64,000 bases of DNA from CAYUYV01 sp964561475. Its GTDB lineage: Bacteria; Pseudomonadota; Alphaproteobacteria; JAJFIK01. The stretch lies in NCBI GenBank assembly GCA_964561475.1, contig CAZLPU010000017.1, positions 1-64,000 of the forward strand, read 5' to 3'. Each line of letters begins with the position of its first letter. The stretch's first letter is position 1. Made by a program: the position numbers and the translations under genes. This document shows positions 63,704-64,000 of this stretch, one piece after another. The notes under the pieces are model-generated. The model was not told where the DNA came from. It searched no databases and saw only the letters and a program-made list of their open reading frames with translations.

Positions 63704-64000
63704 ATGCCGACACTTTATGTCAGCTTGCTGATTTTATGGGCATGGGCGGTTGCGCCCGGTGTGTGGTCCTCTGCCATGGCCGCTCCGCAGGATGCGAACG
63801 CCCAGAAATGGCTCGACGCAGCGTTGACCCGCGCAGAACAGACCCCGGACTACCGCCTCTCCTTCACCATGGCTTTTTCCTGGAAAGGAGGACCGGCGGT
63901 CACCACCCGCTTTGACGCCTCGTCCGGTGCGTGGACCCATGTCTCCGGCGATCTGGATGCCATGCCCTCCGAGGCCAGGGCCGCCATGGGCCGGGTGCAG
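63704..64000 (+). CDS. Exported protein, 3' end beyond the window
   Basis: Open for 99 codons to the window edge with no stop. A signal peptide (1-26) ends AMA, followed by a mature N-terminus NAQKWLDAALTRAEQ, then beta-strand-like YRLSFTMAFSW. It is preceded by AAGGAGG at ideal spacing and by the cyclase gene at 22 bp, so it is very likely real and co-transcribed. The family is not recognisable from this fragment. Confidence 0.75.
   Translation, partial: MPTLYVSLLILWAWAVAPGVWSSAMAAPQDANAQKWLDAALTRAEQTPDYRLSFTMAFSWKGGPAVTTRFDASSGAWTHVSGDLDAMPSEARAAMGRVQ

Overview
The window is 64 kb of GC-rich, gene-dense bacterial chromosome, almost certainly from an alphaproteobacterium outside the best-known model genera. 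The support is syntenic and protein-level: an ffs (4.5S RNA)-dnaX-ybaB-recR block, def-fmt-truA, a membrane cytochrome c divergent from kdsB-pheA, a yejBEF-type ABC transporter, and FATP-type acyl-CoA synthetase and thiolase genes. No species can be named from the sequence alone. There is no integrase, transposase, prophage block, CRISPR array, rRNA or tRNA that I can recognise.

Layout. 0.2-5.5 kb: TPR/aspartyl-hydroxylase-like protein, exported Cys-motif protein, PLP-dependent sulfur amino acid enzyme, MsrA, enoyl-CoA hydratase. 5.5-13 kb: HAMP membrane protein, hydrolase, beta-propeller/HCCA-isomerase pair, chemoreceptor with a periplasmic PilJ-domain neighbour. 13-22 kb: esterase, small unknowns, AhpD-like and GST proteins, acyl-CoA synthetase, thiolase, glycosyltransferase. 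22-30.3 kb: RTX/cadherin-like secreted protein, TusA-like protein, two TAXI-type binding proteins, M17 aminopeptidase. 30.3-36.6 kb: MarR regulator, NlpC/P60 peptidase, YejBEF transporter lacking YejA, cytochrome c. 37-49 kb: housekeeping (kdsB, pheA, dapE, truA, fmt, def, rmuC, recR, ybaB, dnaX, ffs). 49-58.6 kb: nudC, a large serine protease-endonuclease I fusion, a tandem thioredoxin-fold protein, an alpha/beta hydrolase, a GlmU-like left-handed beta-helix protein, trmB, a lysozyme-like lipoprotein, pirin. 58.9-64 kb: a co-directional cluster of a TPR-hydrolase, a membrane TPR protein, a class III adenylate cyclase and an exported protein cut by the window edge.

Most unusual items: the protease-nuclease fusion at 50361-52760, a single-gene architecture that suggests proteolytically controlled DNA degradation and a possible defence role, with a well-placed internal ribosome binding site before the nuclease half; a 55-bp structured repeat at 1-55 and 57784-57838 whose only internal difference becomes a G-U pair in the predicted stem; an RmuC protein with a ~470-residue Ala/Pro/Lys tail; a lysozyme-like lipoprotein missing two of the three expected catalytic residues; and short tandem repeats (periods 6-19 bp) scattered through coding tails and spacers.

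Start codons were chosen by eye from Shine-Dalgarno spacing and family N-termini. Functional names rest on recognised motifs, not on database searches.
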